The position numbers and the translations under genes were made by a program. Positions 33,171 through 41,195 of a DNA stretch of 64,000 nt are shown here, piece by piece. This DNA is from Prostheceraeus crozeri (Eukaryota > Platyhelminthes > Polycladida > Euryleptidae), in the NCBI GenBank assembly GCA_907163375.1, contig CAJQUW010006829.1, positions 154,114-218,113 on the forward strand. Direction: 5' to 3'. The stretch's first letter is position 1, and each line of letters begins with the position of its first letter. Under the pieces are notes generated by a model that had not been told where the DNA came from, did no database searches, and saw only the letters and a program-made list of their open reading frames with translations.

Positions 33171-33201
33171 AAAACAATTTTTCCAACATGATGTTTTTAT
33201 T
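33166..33201. terminator. Poly(A) signals overlapping both convergent stop codons
   Basis: AATAAA at 33,166-33,171 contains the TAA stop of the TBP-like gene. On the other strand AATAAA (33,201-33,196) contains the TAA stop of the protease gene. Only 26 bp lie between the two coding regions. Confidence 0.7.
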
Positions 33202-33658
33202 TCAAATCATGATAGAACTTACAAATCATTTTTTCATTAGAGGATGGATTACATGAAAAGTTTTGAATAACAGATACAAATCGAGATACATGTAAACGTT
33301 TTAAGATGAAGTACAGTACAAAAGCACCACACGTTGATGAAAGTGGATGTTGTAGTATGCGTTTATTTCGCTGATATTGACGCGTATGTTTTCTCAACCA
33401 CTGCTGTGTTGGTATATTTGGAGGTTGAGCAAGAGAGTCAAATAGTTCACCACGTCGGTCTTCTCCAATAAAGATCGCTTTCCAATGCTCACCGCCTAAA
33501 TTCTGCGAATGAGTGTTTAGCACAATAAAGATGGGATAGCGATTTACTACAGGTGGTAAGGTATCGAGTGAATAAACATTATCGAAAGCTTTCAACGTCG
33601 CTTCGTCTGCATTACGCTGCACTTTAGTCTTAATATCGTCAGCAGTCAACCAACTCAT
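33197..33658 (-). CDS. Adenain-type cysteine protease, intact
   Basis: 153 residues of the Ulp1/adenovirus-protease fold used to mature virion proteins. The catalytic set is visible: H58 in 'GGEHWKAIFI', D74 in 'GELFDSLAQPP', Q103, and C110 in 'SSTCGAFVLYFI'. Spacing and size suit the Polinton protease. Its ATG overlaps the capsid gene's stop (TAATG). Likely substrates are the basic core and minor capsid proteins nearby, which have Gly-Gly motifs. Confidence 0.9.
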   Translation of the reverse strand: MSWLTADDIKTKVQRNADEATLKAFDNVYSLDTLPPVVNRYPIFIVLNTHSQNLGGEHWKAIFIGEDRRGELFDSLAQPPNIPTQQWLRKHTRQYQRNKRILQHPLSSTCGAFVLYFILKRLHVSRFVSVIQNFSCNPSSNEKMICKFYHDLK

Positions 33659-34923
33659 TAACGATTATACTGAAGAATCACGTCACGATACTTTGAAATT
33701 TCAATATTTGAATCGAAGACTGCATAAATTAATACATTGATCGTCTCAGGTAGTGTTCTTTTGAACGTCAAATCCAAACGAATATTATGAGGCACGTTCG
33801 CTTGACGATAGGGGGCACTAATATCGCTGTCAGCAGTCAAATCAAATGCATAAATAGTATATCCACTCTTAAACTCTTTCATAGTGAGTCCGTTGGTGTC
33901 ATCCGTATTGTAAAAGCCAAAGACATCCATAAAATCAACATAACTGCGCATAAATTGATCCGCAGCAAAATCTGATTTGTAGGGTGGACCAGGATGACTC
34001 ACACCATTTACACGTAAAGCAATTTCACTTAACTGATTGTTTTTAAAATTGAAAGGATTCTTCTTTATATTACCATTAAATGCATCATTTTCAACCATTG
34101 CCACCATGAGGAGCTTCGGTGCTTCCGATGGAAAGAGGCCATCTTTCATGAAACTCTTTTGATCTTTTGGAATTGTAAAGGTAAGAAGCTTTGTATGCTG
34201 AATGGGGTAAATGGCATTTTGGCGGTTAAGACCTTCAGCATGTCCTCTAATGACACTTGGATTCGGTACTGCTCGACGAATGTAAAGTGCAATATCTTCC
34301 ACATGAATTCTAAAATTGTCAACTTTAGCAAATGCATTCAGCGCAAATTCAGGCTTATTCAATGTCAGCTTGAGTCGCATGCTGGTATTACAGAGTAAAA
34401 ACTTTGACTGTCTAAAGAAGTCTAAATTCAGCGGACCATATAGCTGACATACTCTACTATCACATCGCTTTACAAAGCCACTGTTTGTTTCAACATCAAA
34501 TTTTCCTGCTTCATCTCTGTACCATCCCATGGCTTACATATGACTTTTTTGTGCTGCTGGATGAAACTGTGATACATGATTGAAATATGATTTATAGGGA
34601 TAATCGCTTTGACCACCTTCCACCTGCTGCTCTCCAATCGTTAGAGAAACATCATGAAGTAATGTAGTCAATGGTAAATTGTTCAGTCCAACTTTATGTG
34701 TATCGTCAATAGCAGTTACATCTGCTTGCTGAATTCTAAACCTCAAATCAACCATCGCATAACTCAAATCTATGTAGTCATCACTACCACCAGGAATAAC
34801 AAATTCAATGGGGCCAGCATTCTCAGCTGTTCAAGGATGATAATCTACAATACTTGAACTAAGAATATCTGTCTGTATGGCTTGTTGATCAAACAAACAA
34901 AAACCGGAAGTTTTACACTCCAT
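33658..34923 (-). pseudogene. Major capsid protein, double jelly-roll (two stops)
   Basis: One continuous frame of 421 codons interrupted by TGA at 34,831-34,833 and TAA at 34,534-34,536, with no frameshift. The N-terminal part includes 'GPIEFVIPGGSDDYIDL' followed by 'DLRFRI'. The C-terminal half has 'LYGPLNLDFFRQSKFLL', 'MRLKLTLNKPEFAL', 'NAIYPIQHTKLL' and 'MVENDAFNG', motifs of the Maverick capsid protein seen in animal genomes (the F54H12.2-like family). It lies between the basic minor capsid gene (2-bp gap) and the protease (overlap). The protein forms the capsid lattice in this lineage; here it cannot be made full length without readthrough. Confidence 0.88.
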
Positions 34924-34925
34924 GA

Positions 34926-35381
34926 TTAGAAGTTATGGCAGCGTCGTCGTTTAGCGCCTGATGAATGATTAGAGCCTCTGCGACATTTGCGTGAATGCCT
35001 TTTGACTGAAGATCGCACCTTACCAGCTCCGCGATGTTTCCTCCTTCCTTTATTCATTCGTTTAGGTGATTTCTTTCCTTGAGTAACACCAGCAAAGGTC
35101 TGCTTCAATGTTTTTAAACCGCGTTCCTTCCCACGATTCAACAAACTGCTCTTAAAACTTCTACCTCTGGAAAGATCACTAGCAACATCACCAGCAAAGC
35201 CAACGGCATTACTTAAAACATTTCGTTTTAAAGATCTACCGACATTGGATACGAGAGGTGCTACAACAGATTTCAGTGCACCAAGTATGCTACCTCCACG
35301 TTGGCGGCGAGCGCCGATGTAAATTTGTCCTCCACTATTTACATAGGAGGGTCGTGAATAAAATGAGGCAGTTGGATTCAT
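34926..35381 (-). CDS. Basic minor capsid/core protein
   Basis: 151 residues. 'RRQRGGSILGALKSVVAPLV' is a basic Gly-Gly site followed by an amphipathic, membrane-active-looking helix, as in adenovirus pVI/pX-like proteins of Polintons. The C-terminal half is extremely Arg/Lys/Ser-rich, suited to DNA packing. Gly-Gly sites are candidates for cleavage by the nearby protease. Its ATG overlaps the integrase stop (ATGA) and it ends 2 bp before the capsid ATG. Confidence 0.7.
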   Translation of the reverse strand: MNPTASFYSRPSYVNSGGQIYIGARRQRGGSILGALKSVVAPLVSNVGRSLKRNVLSNAVGFAGDVASDLSRGRSFKSSLLNRGKERGLKTLKQTFAGVTQGKKSPKRMNKGRRKHRGAGKVRSSVKRHSRKCRRGSNHSSGAKRRRCHNF

Positions 35382-36289
35382 AGCTCAAACCCTAATTCAT
35401 TATCGTAATCTTTCAACTTGTAGGTGGTGGGAGAGTCTTTTTGGTTAATACTTGATACTGTAAATACCTCCTCTGTCCAATTCGGAAGGTACCCTTTAGC
35501 AAAAACACTTTTCACTTTTGAGATACGAACTTTATCACCAATTTTCACATCACTTTTGACATGAGTGGGTTTACGTTGGAATAATTCGCGCACTTTATCT
35601 ACATTGTCAGCATTTACATCTACTGGTCTAAGTCCAATAGAACGACGGATAGAGTGATTGTAGGCATGGAGTGTATCTTGTAGAACCTTTGTCCAATTTT
35701 GCGTCAAGTTGGCAGTAAAATGTCGCCACAAGCGATTTTTTAATGTGCGATTAAAACGTTCAACGAGTGCAGCTTTATAAGCACTCTTTACACTAAACAA
35801 CTCAATGTCATGCCTCTCAAATAATCTTCTCACATGCTGATTTTCAAACTCTTTTCCTTGATCACTCTGAATTCTTTTTGGAATCCGACCTTCTCGAAAA
35901 ATTGTTTGGAATGCTTTTGCTACTCCTTTCCCTTCTTTAGTTTTTAAAGGTTAAGCCCACGCATAACGCGAGAAAATATCAATGACGGTTAAAATAAAAT
36001 TATTGCCCGAGTTATGTTTTGAAATGGAGGCGACATCACACAAATCTGCCTGCCACTGTTCATCGATGTCATGAACAATATAATGGCGGGTGCGGTACTT
36101 CTTTTTCGCTTGTTTGTGGAGTGTATAGGTAGCCTGGCCCTTTAACCATCGTTTCACTTGTGATTGTGGAAGACCACTCGCTTTTGATAATTTCTTGATA
36201 GATGCAAATCCTGCCGGATGTTTTGCATCATAATAGATTGACTTCAAACGTTCAGTCGATGACGACTGACTCTTTTTTCTCCTTCTCAT
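35378..36289 (-). pseudogene. Retroviral-type integrase (one stop)
   Basis: DDE integrase that would insert the element and make the 6-bp duplication. The ATG at 36,289 ('MRRRKKSQSSST') is preferred, though the frame extends to 36,421. After a helix-turn-helix-like segment ('KKLSKASGLPQSQVKRWL') come 'QWQADLCDV' (first Asp), 'SDQGKEFEN' (second Asp) and 'LVERFNRTL' (Glu). A C-terminal SH3-like part ('GDKVRISKVKSVFAKGYLPNW') completes it. An in-frame TAA at 35,951-35,953 lies after 'IDIFSRYAWA', between the first and second Asp, so the truncated product would be inactive. The start overlaps a Cys-rich frame. Confidence 0.9.
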
Positions 36290-36467
36290 CTTTTTGTTTT
36301 CTTGCCTTTCTACATTTACAACAACTGCAGCATTTAGCTTTAGCGGTTTTGCGATCGTGTTCACATTGCTTAGGGGTTTCATTGTGAGAGCTGGCGCAGC
36401 AAGTGCAAGTGACAACGACATTCACCTCTGGCGGCTCATTACATGGCAAGCAACACATCTGCTTCAT
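36252..36467 (-). CDS. Small Cys-rich protein overlapping the integrase start
   Basis: 71 residues with CCxxC, CxCC, CEH and CCSCCKC clusters, then a Lys/Glu tail. The ATG comes one base after the stop of the upstream gene (TAA-T-ATG). It overlaps the integrase N-terminal frame by about 40 nt if integrase starts at 36,289. Cysteines (13 of 71) suggest zinc or metal binding. It could be fortuitous, but the junction spacing matches the rest of this packed block. Confidence 0.45.
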   Translation of the reverse strand: MKQMCCLPCNEPPEVNVVVTCTCCASSHNETPKQCEHDRKTAKAKCCSCCKCRKARKQKDEKEKKESVVID

Positions 36468-36468
36468 A

Positions 36469-37158
36469 TTAATAGTCTGAGAACATGTATTTCCTGGGAG
36501 GAGCTGTTTTACGTTTTCCTTTTACTAGTTTTAGTGGCGATGTAGATCTACGTCGAGTTCTTCCTCTTGTTTGCTTAGTGAGTGTGGGAGGGGATGTAGC
36601 AGGTGACGTCTTAAACCAATTTGTTGGCATTTTCATCGTCTGAAGCATTGGAGCAGTAGCCACTGTTGAATCAAGTTCTTTCAATGTCTCATTATTCAAA
36701 GCAAATTTTGGTACATGCTTTTTCAATAGTTTAAGAAAGTATGACCAACCAGGTGGAACATAGCCCTGACGGCGCTTTCTACGCGTCGCATACTGAATTG
36801 AGTCTTCATAACGTGAAGCATCAATCACTTTATTTTCATCTGTAATGATTTCTCCTCTATCATTTACATTGAGGTGGGGTTCAATACTGTTGAAAAGAGA
36901 TATGGCATGTGCGCGAGATGCTAAAGGTGTAGCAGTCGATACAGAGTCACGCATCTTATTCTTCAAGTTTTTCAATTGCTCAACAGTTTCCGATTGTAAT
37001 AATACAGCACGATGTGGATCTTTGATGTGAACATTTTGCTGATAATCTATTTCCTTCCTATACATTTGATTTGCAAGAGGTTGCTTTACTTGCTGCATGG
37101 CAGTCAATTGTACATATTCATCCTGAGGAATAACAATCATGCGAGAATAAGAACTCAT
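36469..37158 (-). CDS. Conserved Polinton protein next to the ATPase
   Basis: 229 residues, intact. The N-terminal 'MIVIPQDEYVQL' type start and a C-terminal basic Ser/Thr/Pro tail are seen in a protein commonly next to the ATPase in animal Polintons (from memory). A central 'GYVPPGWSYFLKLLKK' looks like a short globular or adaptor segment. The ATG overlaps the ATPase stop (ATGA). A structural or scaffolding role is possible; no enzymatic motif. Confidence 0.6.
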   Translation of the reverse strand: MSSYSRMIVIPQDEYVQLTAMQQVKQPLANQMYRKEIDYQQNVHIKDPHRAVLLQSETVEQLKNLKNKMRDSVSTATPLASRAHAISLFNSIEPHLNVNDRGEIITDENKVIDASRYEDSIQYATRRKRRQGYVPPGWSYFLKLLKKHVPKFALNNETLKELDSTVATAPMLQTMKMPTNWFKTSPATSPPTLTKQTRGRTRRRSTSPLKLVKGKRKTAPPRKYMFSDY

Positions 37159-37772
37159 AGTTTGTAGATAATCATGGGAGTTTTCAAAATATCACTTCGA
37201 AATCTAAATTCTTCCGGACACTCTTGCGTAAAGTCAATGAATAAGTAACCGTATGGTTTTTCAGTAGCTGCTTGAAAAATTTCAATTAAGGCTTTTGATC
37301 CTCTGGGTGCAACTTGTCGCGCTAAAATTTCAAATTGACTTTTATCTCGCGGATTCTTGAAAATAGCATAATAGTGTGTATTCAGGTTTCGTGTACGAGC
37401 TTCTTTTCCATCAGGAAACAAATTTTGTGTGATATAGATGATAAAACACCTTTTATGATGTGCTGCACGAGTGAACATATCTGTAACATCTTTTGAATTC
37501 TTACTTTCTTTTAATAAATCATCCAATACAACAACATCATTAGACTGAAGTTTATCCTCTGCAATAATTCCTTCATGTCGAATAAAGTTGCGACTTTGCA
37601 ATTCCTGAAACAGCGACGGTTGATAAATACCATAACACCAAATCACTCGATTGATAGGTTCCTTAAACAACTCCCTTCTTTTATCCAATAAATTCAGCGT
37701 GAAAACAGTTTTACCTGCATGAGATGGACCTGATACAGTCAGAACTTTATCGCATTGAAGTCTGAAATCCAT
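37155..37772 (-). CDS. A32/FtsK-type genome-packaging ATPase, intact
   Basis: 205 residues from the ATG at 37,772 (the frame is open slightly upstream). Walker A GPSHAGKT is at residues 15-22, Walker B 'VVVLDDL' with D84/D85, and a sensor-like 'YITQNLF' follows. This is the small packaging ATPase shared by Polintons, adintoviruses and virophages, which pumps DNA into capsids. The gene overlaps neither the upstream basic protein's stop region nor its partner except for the 4-nt ATGA junction downstream. Confidence 0.92.
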   Translation of the reverse strand: MDFRLQCDKVLTVSGPSHAGKTVFTLNLLDKRRELFKEPINRVIWCYGIYQPSLFQELQSRNFIRHEGIIAEDKLQSNDVVVLDDLLKESKNSKDVTDMFTRAAHHKRCFIIYITQNLFPDGKEARTRNLNTHYYAIFKNPRDKSQFEILARQVAPRGSKALIEIFQAATEKPYGYLFIDFTQECPEEFRFRSDILKTPMIIYKL

Positions 37773-37803
37773 TTTAATACTTTGAGATTCAACATTTGCA
37801 TAA

Positions 37804-38160
37804 TTAACGCTTAGAGCCAAAGATATTACCCAATAGGTTACCCACGACAGGAGCTAACATTGGAAGTATTGCTGAAAGGAAACCACCCTTTTGTGTTAGA
37901 GTTTTCCTCTTTCTTTGAAGGGTGACTTTAGGATTGGAGATGAAACGCAATTTTGTGGCATATCGCTTAAGTAACTTTCGTTGTTTTGGTGCTAATTTCT
38001 TCGTCCTCAACTTCCTCACATGAGAAATAATTTCACGAATGAATTTATCGTTAGCATGTCGTATAGCATTGTATCGCTGATTTGCTTTCATTCGTCGGAG
38101 AGCTTGAATGGCTGAAGAAAACTTTTGACTTTTACGTTTCGTCATTTTACGTTTCGCCAT
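37804..38160 (-). CDS. Basic core protein with hydrophobic Gly-Gly tail
   Basis: 118 residues, strongly Lys/Arg-rich over the first ~90. It ends 'KGGFLSAILPMLAPVVGNLL', a Gly-Gly site followed by a hydrophobic helix, as in adenovirus mu/pX-like proteins. Likely DNA-condensing and processed by the protease. Intact. Confidence 0.7.
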   Translation of the reverse strand: MAKRKMTKRKSQKFSSAIQALRRMKANQRYNAIRHANDKFIREIISHVRKLRTKKLAPKQRKLLKRYATKLRFISNPKVTLQRKRKTLTQKGGFLSAILPMLAPVVGNLLGNIFGSKR

Positions 38161-38211
38161 TTTCCGTGTTAGTCTTTGCTAAAACTTATCTTTACCACAT
38201 TTGCATAGGTA

Positions 38212-38535
38212 CTAACTATTGCGGCATAAGTGACACTCGAAATGAGCAATATCACAGTGGTTACATTTGCAAAGTTGAATGCCATTACGTATGAAACAGC
38301 GTTGACAAAAAGCATGCTTACATCTCTTGAAGATGCGCTTTTCATTTCCATCCTTTCGCTTACATACATCACAACACATAGTTTCACCGTTACTGATGTC
38401 TATAGCAAGTCTTCTTGAAGATATGAATTTTCTAGCCTTTTCTAAATAATAGACGCATGTACAGAAGGAATATACTTCGAGAGTGAGCAGACATAGCTCG
38501 AAAACCAGTTGTGCTACAATCAAGTACCACTGCAT
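38212..38535 (-). CDS. Membrane-anchored RING-finger protein
   Basis: 107 residues from the ATG at 38,535 (2 nt after the preceding gene's stop). An N-terminal hydrophobic helix ('YLIVAQLVFELCLLTLEVY') is followed by a RING-like pattern: CDVC, 12 residues, CKHAFCQRC, then CKCNHC. RING domains recruit E2 ubiquitin-conjugating enzymes, so it may be a membrane E3 ligase acting on host proteins. The last pair of ligands is less certain. Confidence 0.65.
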   Translation of the reverse strand: MQWYLIVAQLVFELCLLTLEVYSFCTCVYYLEKARKFISSRRLAIDISNGETMCCDVCKRKDGNEKRIFKRCKHAFCQRCFIRNGIQLCKCNHCDIAHFECHLCRNS

Positions 38536-38537
38536 TT

Positions 38538-38948
38538 TCAATTTTCCTTTATGGAAAGTTGAATGTGAATATCTGAAATCGCTTCAATCACTAGACTGCT
38601 GCCATGATTGTTAAATGCGTTAAGACGTTCAGCAATTTTTATCATATGTCTTTTAAAAAATTCTTCGGGGTGATCTACCACTTCCATTGAATAAGAAGCA
38701 AAATGGAAAGAGCGACTTTCCACCTCTTCCTTTCCAAAATGACTAAACTTAATTTTCGCAACTAATCGCGCCATGATAATGCTATGAGAGAATGTATTCA
38801 TTAACTCTAGAAATAGAGTGCTAGCATCATTGACCACTGCTTCGATGTCGGTCTCATCTTTATGAAAATTTATCACATAATCTTGAACAGCTCCTTTTAA
38901 ACTTTGCCTATGAAAATGTAATGTTCCGCAGTCGTTTGAGAAAGACAT
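38538..38948 (-). CDS. Conserved small Polinton protein, unknown
   Basis: 136 residues, intact. The C-terminal third ('ERLNAFNNHGSSLVIEAISD' then 'IHIQLS') matches a pattern frequent in Polinton proteins, 'hydrophobic-(D/N)-xx-xx-GS-(G/S)-(W/L)-(V/I)-(V/I/L)-E-xI', often found near polymerase or capsid genes (from memory). No catalytic motif. Confidence 0.5.
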   Translation of the reverse strand: MSFSNDCGTLHFHRQSLKGAVQDYVINFHKDETDIEAVVNDASTLFLELMNTFSHSIIMARLVAKIKFSHFGKEEVESRSFHFASYSMEVVDHPEEFFKRHMIKIAERLNAFNNHGSSLVIEAISDIHIQLSIKEN

Positions 38949-39032
38949 GATCGCCCTTTATCTAACCCATCCATTGAATGAAAACAACTCTTCTCATAGT
39001 AACATTTATTGAATAATAGTAACAAGCATGCA

Positions 39033-39563
39033 TTATAAATCAATGGTTTGAAAGAGATAAAATAGATACAGCTGGTAACTATCATACAGCGAGCAATGAT
39101 AACCATACAGGACTTTGGCAGTGCTGAGGTAAGGAGGAAAGAAGCATTGGTTATGAACGTAGCTACTACAACGAACAGACAAAATAGGAACAGACAAATC
39201 CTTAAAACGTTTCGTGACTTCATGATAATGTTGATTCACTCTACTATCCCAAGGTGGGAGCAAAATGTCATCAATGATTAGATTGGGAAATACTTTCCTC
39301 TCCTTACCAGGATTATTACAAAAGATGCGTATAACATTGAAAGCAGCTAACCATCGTTTAAAGTCAATAAGAAGAGCACTCTCACAAGAAAAGCCATAGT
39401 CTTGCAAATATTTCAGATTAAGTCCATGAATGTGTTTTCTCGCCCATTGATCAACATTGGGATCGCAGTTGGCATGTTGATGATAGACACTAACAATCTG
39501 ATATGTCCAATTGTTCATAGCAATAGCACTGAGCTCCTGTACAGGTTCACCCTCACAATCCAT
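39033..39563 (-). CDS. DEDD-type exonuclease-like protein
   Basis: 176 residues. It opens with 'MDCEGEPVQELSAIAM', the Exo I pattern (DxE followed by a strand and E-L) of DnaQ/RNase-H-fold 3'-5' exonucleases. Later 'LLIDFKRWL' and 'VRCSSYVHNQC' match a family of short invertebrate Polinton-type proteins that begin with a DxxG(F/E) strand (from memory). The second and third acidic residues are not clear by eye. Possible roles are proofreading, genome-end trimming or mRNA degradation. A minus-strand poly(A) signal lies near 39,003. Confidence 0.5.
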   Translation of the reverse strand: MDCEGEPVQELSAIAMNNWTYQIVSVYHQHANCDPNVDQWARKHIHGLNLKYLQDYGFSCESALLIDFKRWLAAFNVIRIFCNNPGKERKVFPNLIIDDILLPPWDSRVNQHYHEVTKRFKDLSVPILSVRCSSYVHNQCFFPPYLSTAKVLYGYHCSLYDSYQLYLFYLFQTIDL

Positions 39564-39615
39564 AAAAATGATAATAGAAGCCTAAAACGGAAATTTACAC
39601 ATCTAAGGAAACGTT

Positions 39616-39816
39616 CTATAACATATTACAAAATGAAGAATTACATCGATGCTTTTCACGACAAAATACACAAATGATATGATGGCAACGAAGAAGTAAA
39701 ATGTATCTAATAAGACCACGTCTACGACACTCAAAGCACATAAGCGAATTGTCATAGGGTAGAGTTAGGAAAGGACTAGTAATTCTCCTTCTTTGATTTG
39801 CGTTTTGAGGCAGCAT
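39616..39816 (-). CDS. Second small RING-like protein
   Basis: 66 residues from the ATG at 39,816. 'CFECRRRG', 13 residues, then 'CHHIICVFC', then a Cys-poor end 'CNSSFC'. This gives C-C, C-H, C-C and C-C ligand pairs of a compact RING/HC finger. It has no membrane helix, unlike the other RING protein. It overlaps the possible frameshifted tail of the next gene. Confidence 0.5.
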   Translation of the reverse strand: MLPQNANQRRRITSPFLTLPYDNSLMCFECRRRGLIRYILLLRCHHIICVFCREKHRCNSSFCNML

Positions 39817-39930
39817 TCTTCTCCGACTTGCGCTTCGTACCACTGCTGTTAAGGATTTGATCAATTATGTCGTCCACATTGGATGGTTTTGGAATATATA
39901 GGATGGATTCCATATGCATGGAGAGAGAGG

Positions 39931-40553
39931 CTATTTTATTATCCTTGTGCCGACAATATAATATAGTCCATTCACTTTGAAAAGGATATCCCAAGTACCT
40001 TCTCCGAGCTCATCACATCTGATGGGTATTGAATGATCTCCCTCCTTCTTATAGTAAGTACACCAATGTGATACCGGTAGGCAAATGTGATTACCATCCC
40101 AAATCTTTCTATAGGGAGTATCCTTGTCATCTCTCGCCTTCCACTCTTGAGCAAGAGTAGTAGGAATGTCCATATTTAATGTCACGTACTCCTCAATAAT
40201 ATCAAGTTGGCGGCGAATGTACGGACTCACGGGGATCAGTATGTAGTCCCCATACTGATTGTGCATTATCTTGACATCCGTGGAAGGGAGCATTCCCGTT
40301 TGGAGTACTACGCCATGATCGTCATAACGCAAGAGTTGTTTAAATTTACGCTGTAGTGGTGTAGGATTATGTACCTTGGTTGTTTCTTCCACTGGCCTCA
40401 GTTGTAGATGATCTGACCGTAGCGAACCTTGTAACGTTTGACCACCATTTTGTCCTACTAGTGCAGCAGATGGAGTAGATGCCTGAAAATGAAAAAAGAT
40501 TGTATTAAGTTTACGTTCAAGGGAGGAGAGGGAGGGAAGTAGCGACTTACCAT
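39931..40553 (-). CDS. Spliced right-end gene, unknown function
   Basis: Exon 1 supplies only the ATG (40,553-40,551), followed by GTAAGT. Intron 40,550-40,483 (68 nt) ends 'ttttcattttcag', and exon 2 (40,482-39,931) continues in frame 'ASTPSAALVGQNGG' into a 184-codon body. The protein has an aromatic/acidic mixed composition with 'DYILIPVSPYIRRQLDIIEE' and 'HWCTYYKK'; no family is recognised. A shifted frame (39,930-39,776) adds 'HMESILYIPKPSNVDD' and a basic nuclear-signal-like tail, so the original protein may have been longer before a frameshift. It is the outermost right-end gene. Confidence 0.6.
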
Positions 40554-40628
40554 TTTAGTTGGATAATAGAACAGGGAACTAGAGAGAGAGAGAGAAAATG
40601 TGCGTCCGTCACTCGTGTGATTCAACGA

Positions 40629-40667
40629 TGGAATGATTCTCACTGTGGAAGGCTCGCTATTTATATA
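40629..40667 (-). promoter_or_regulatory. TATA promoter of the right-end gene
   Basis: On the minus strand TATATAAA (40,667-40,660) is followed 31 nt on by TCATTCCA (40,636-40,629), matching the design of the three left-end promoters. It drives transcription leftward into the spliced gene. Confidence 0.6.
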
Positions 40668-40721
40668 GAAATGCTTGATTCTCATTGGATGATGATCCTC
40701 ATTGGACAATAACATCAAGCT

Positions 40722-41195
40722 GATTCCAAATCTGGCCTCCGTTTACCAATCCGAGCCTTTGTTCGCCCGCTGGAGCTGTTTCTTTGGAAATTCTAACTCT
40801 GTCGTTTTTCGTCAATCTCCCAAAATCTTAAATGGCGTCTCACATGTAAACGAAGAAAGATATGAACAAGCCGATTCTTTCACTGAATTTGTCTCACTCT
40901 TAGCTTTCAAACGAGCTATTGCACGACTTTCTACGATCTCTAGAACCAAAGTTGGAAGATCGGTGCCGGGAGGGGGGGGGCGTAAGCGAAACTTTATCTC
41001 TCCGATTGCGTTCAAATTCACCATACCGATGCAGAATTTCACGCTGAATCCGAATCTGGCCTCCGTTTTCCCATCCGATGCCTCGTTTTGGCGCTACAGC
41101 CCAAAACGTCCCAAATTCTAACTCTGTCGTTTTTTCGCCAATCTCCCAAATCTTAAATGGCGTTTCACATCTAAACGAAGACAGATATGAACAAG
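40722..41195. repeat. Diverged subrepeats inside the right inverted repeat
   Basis: A second repeat type with period about 320 bp, marked by 'tctggcctccgtt' at 40,731 and 41,053 and by 'cttagctttcaaacgagct'. It is related to the standard terminal unit but different, with G-tracts. Similar sequence reappears at 63.8-64.0 kb. Confidence 0.7.

Noticed and set aside
27062-34833. Programmed stop readthrough in polymerase and capsid genes
   Set aside because: Stops differ (TAG, TGA, TAA) and lack a common context; frameshifts are also present, so mutation is simpler.
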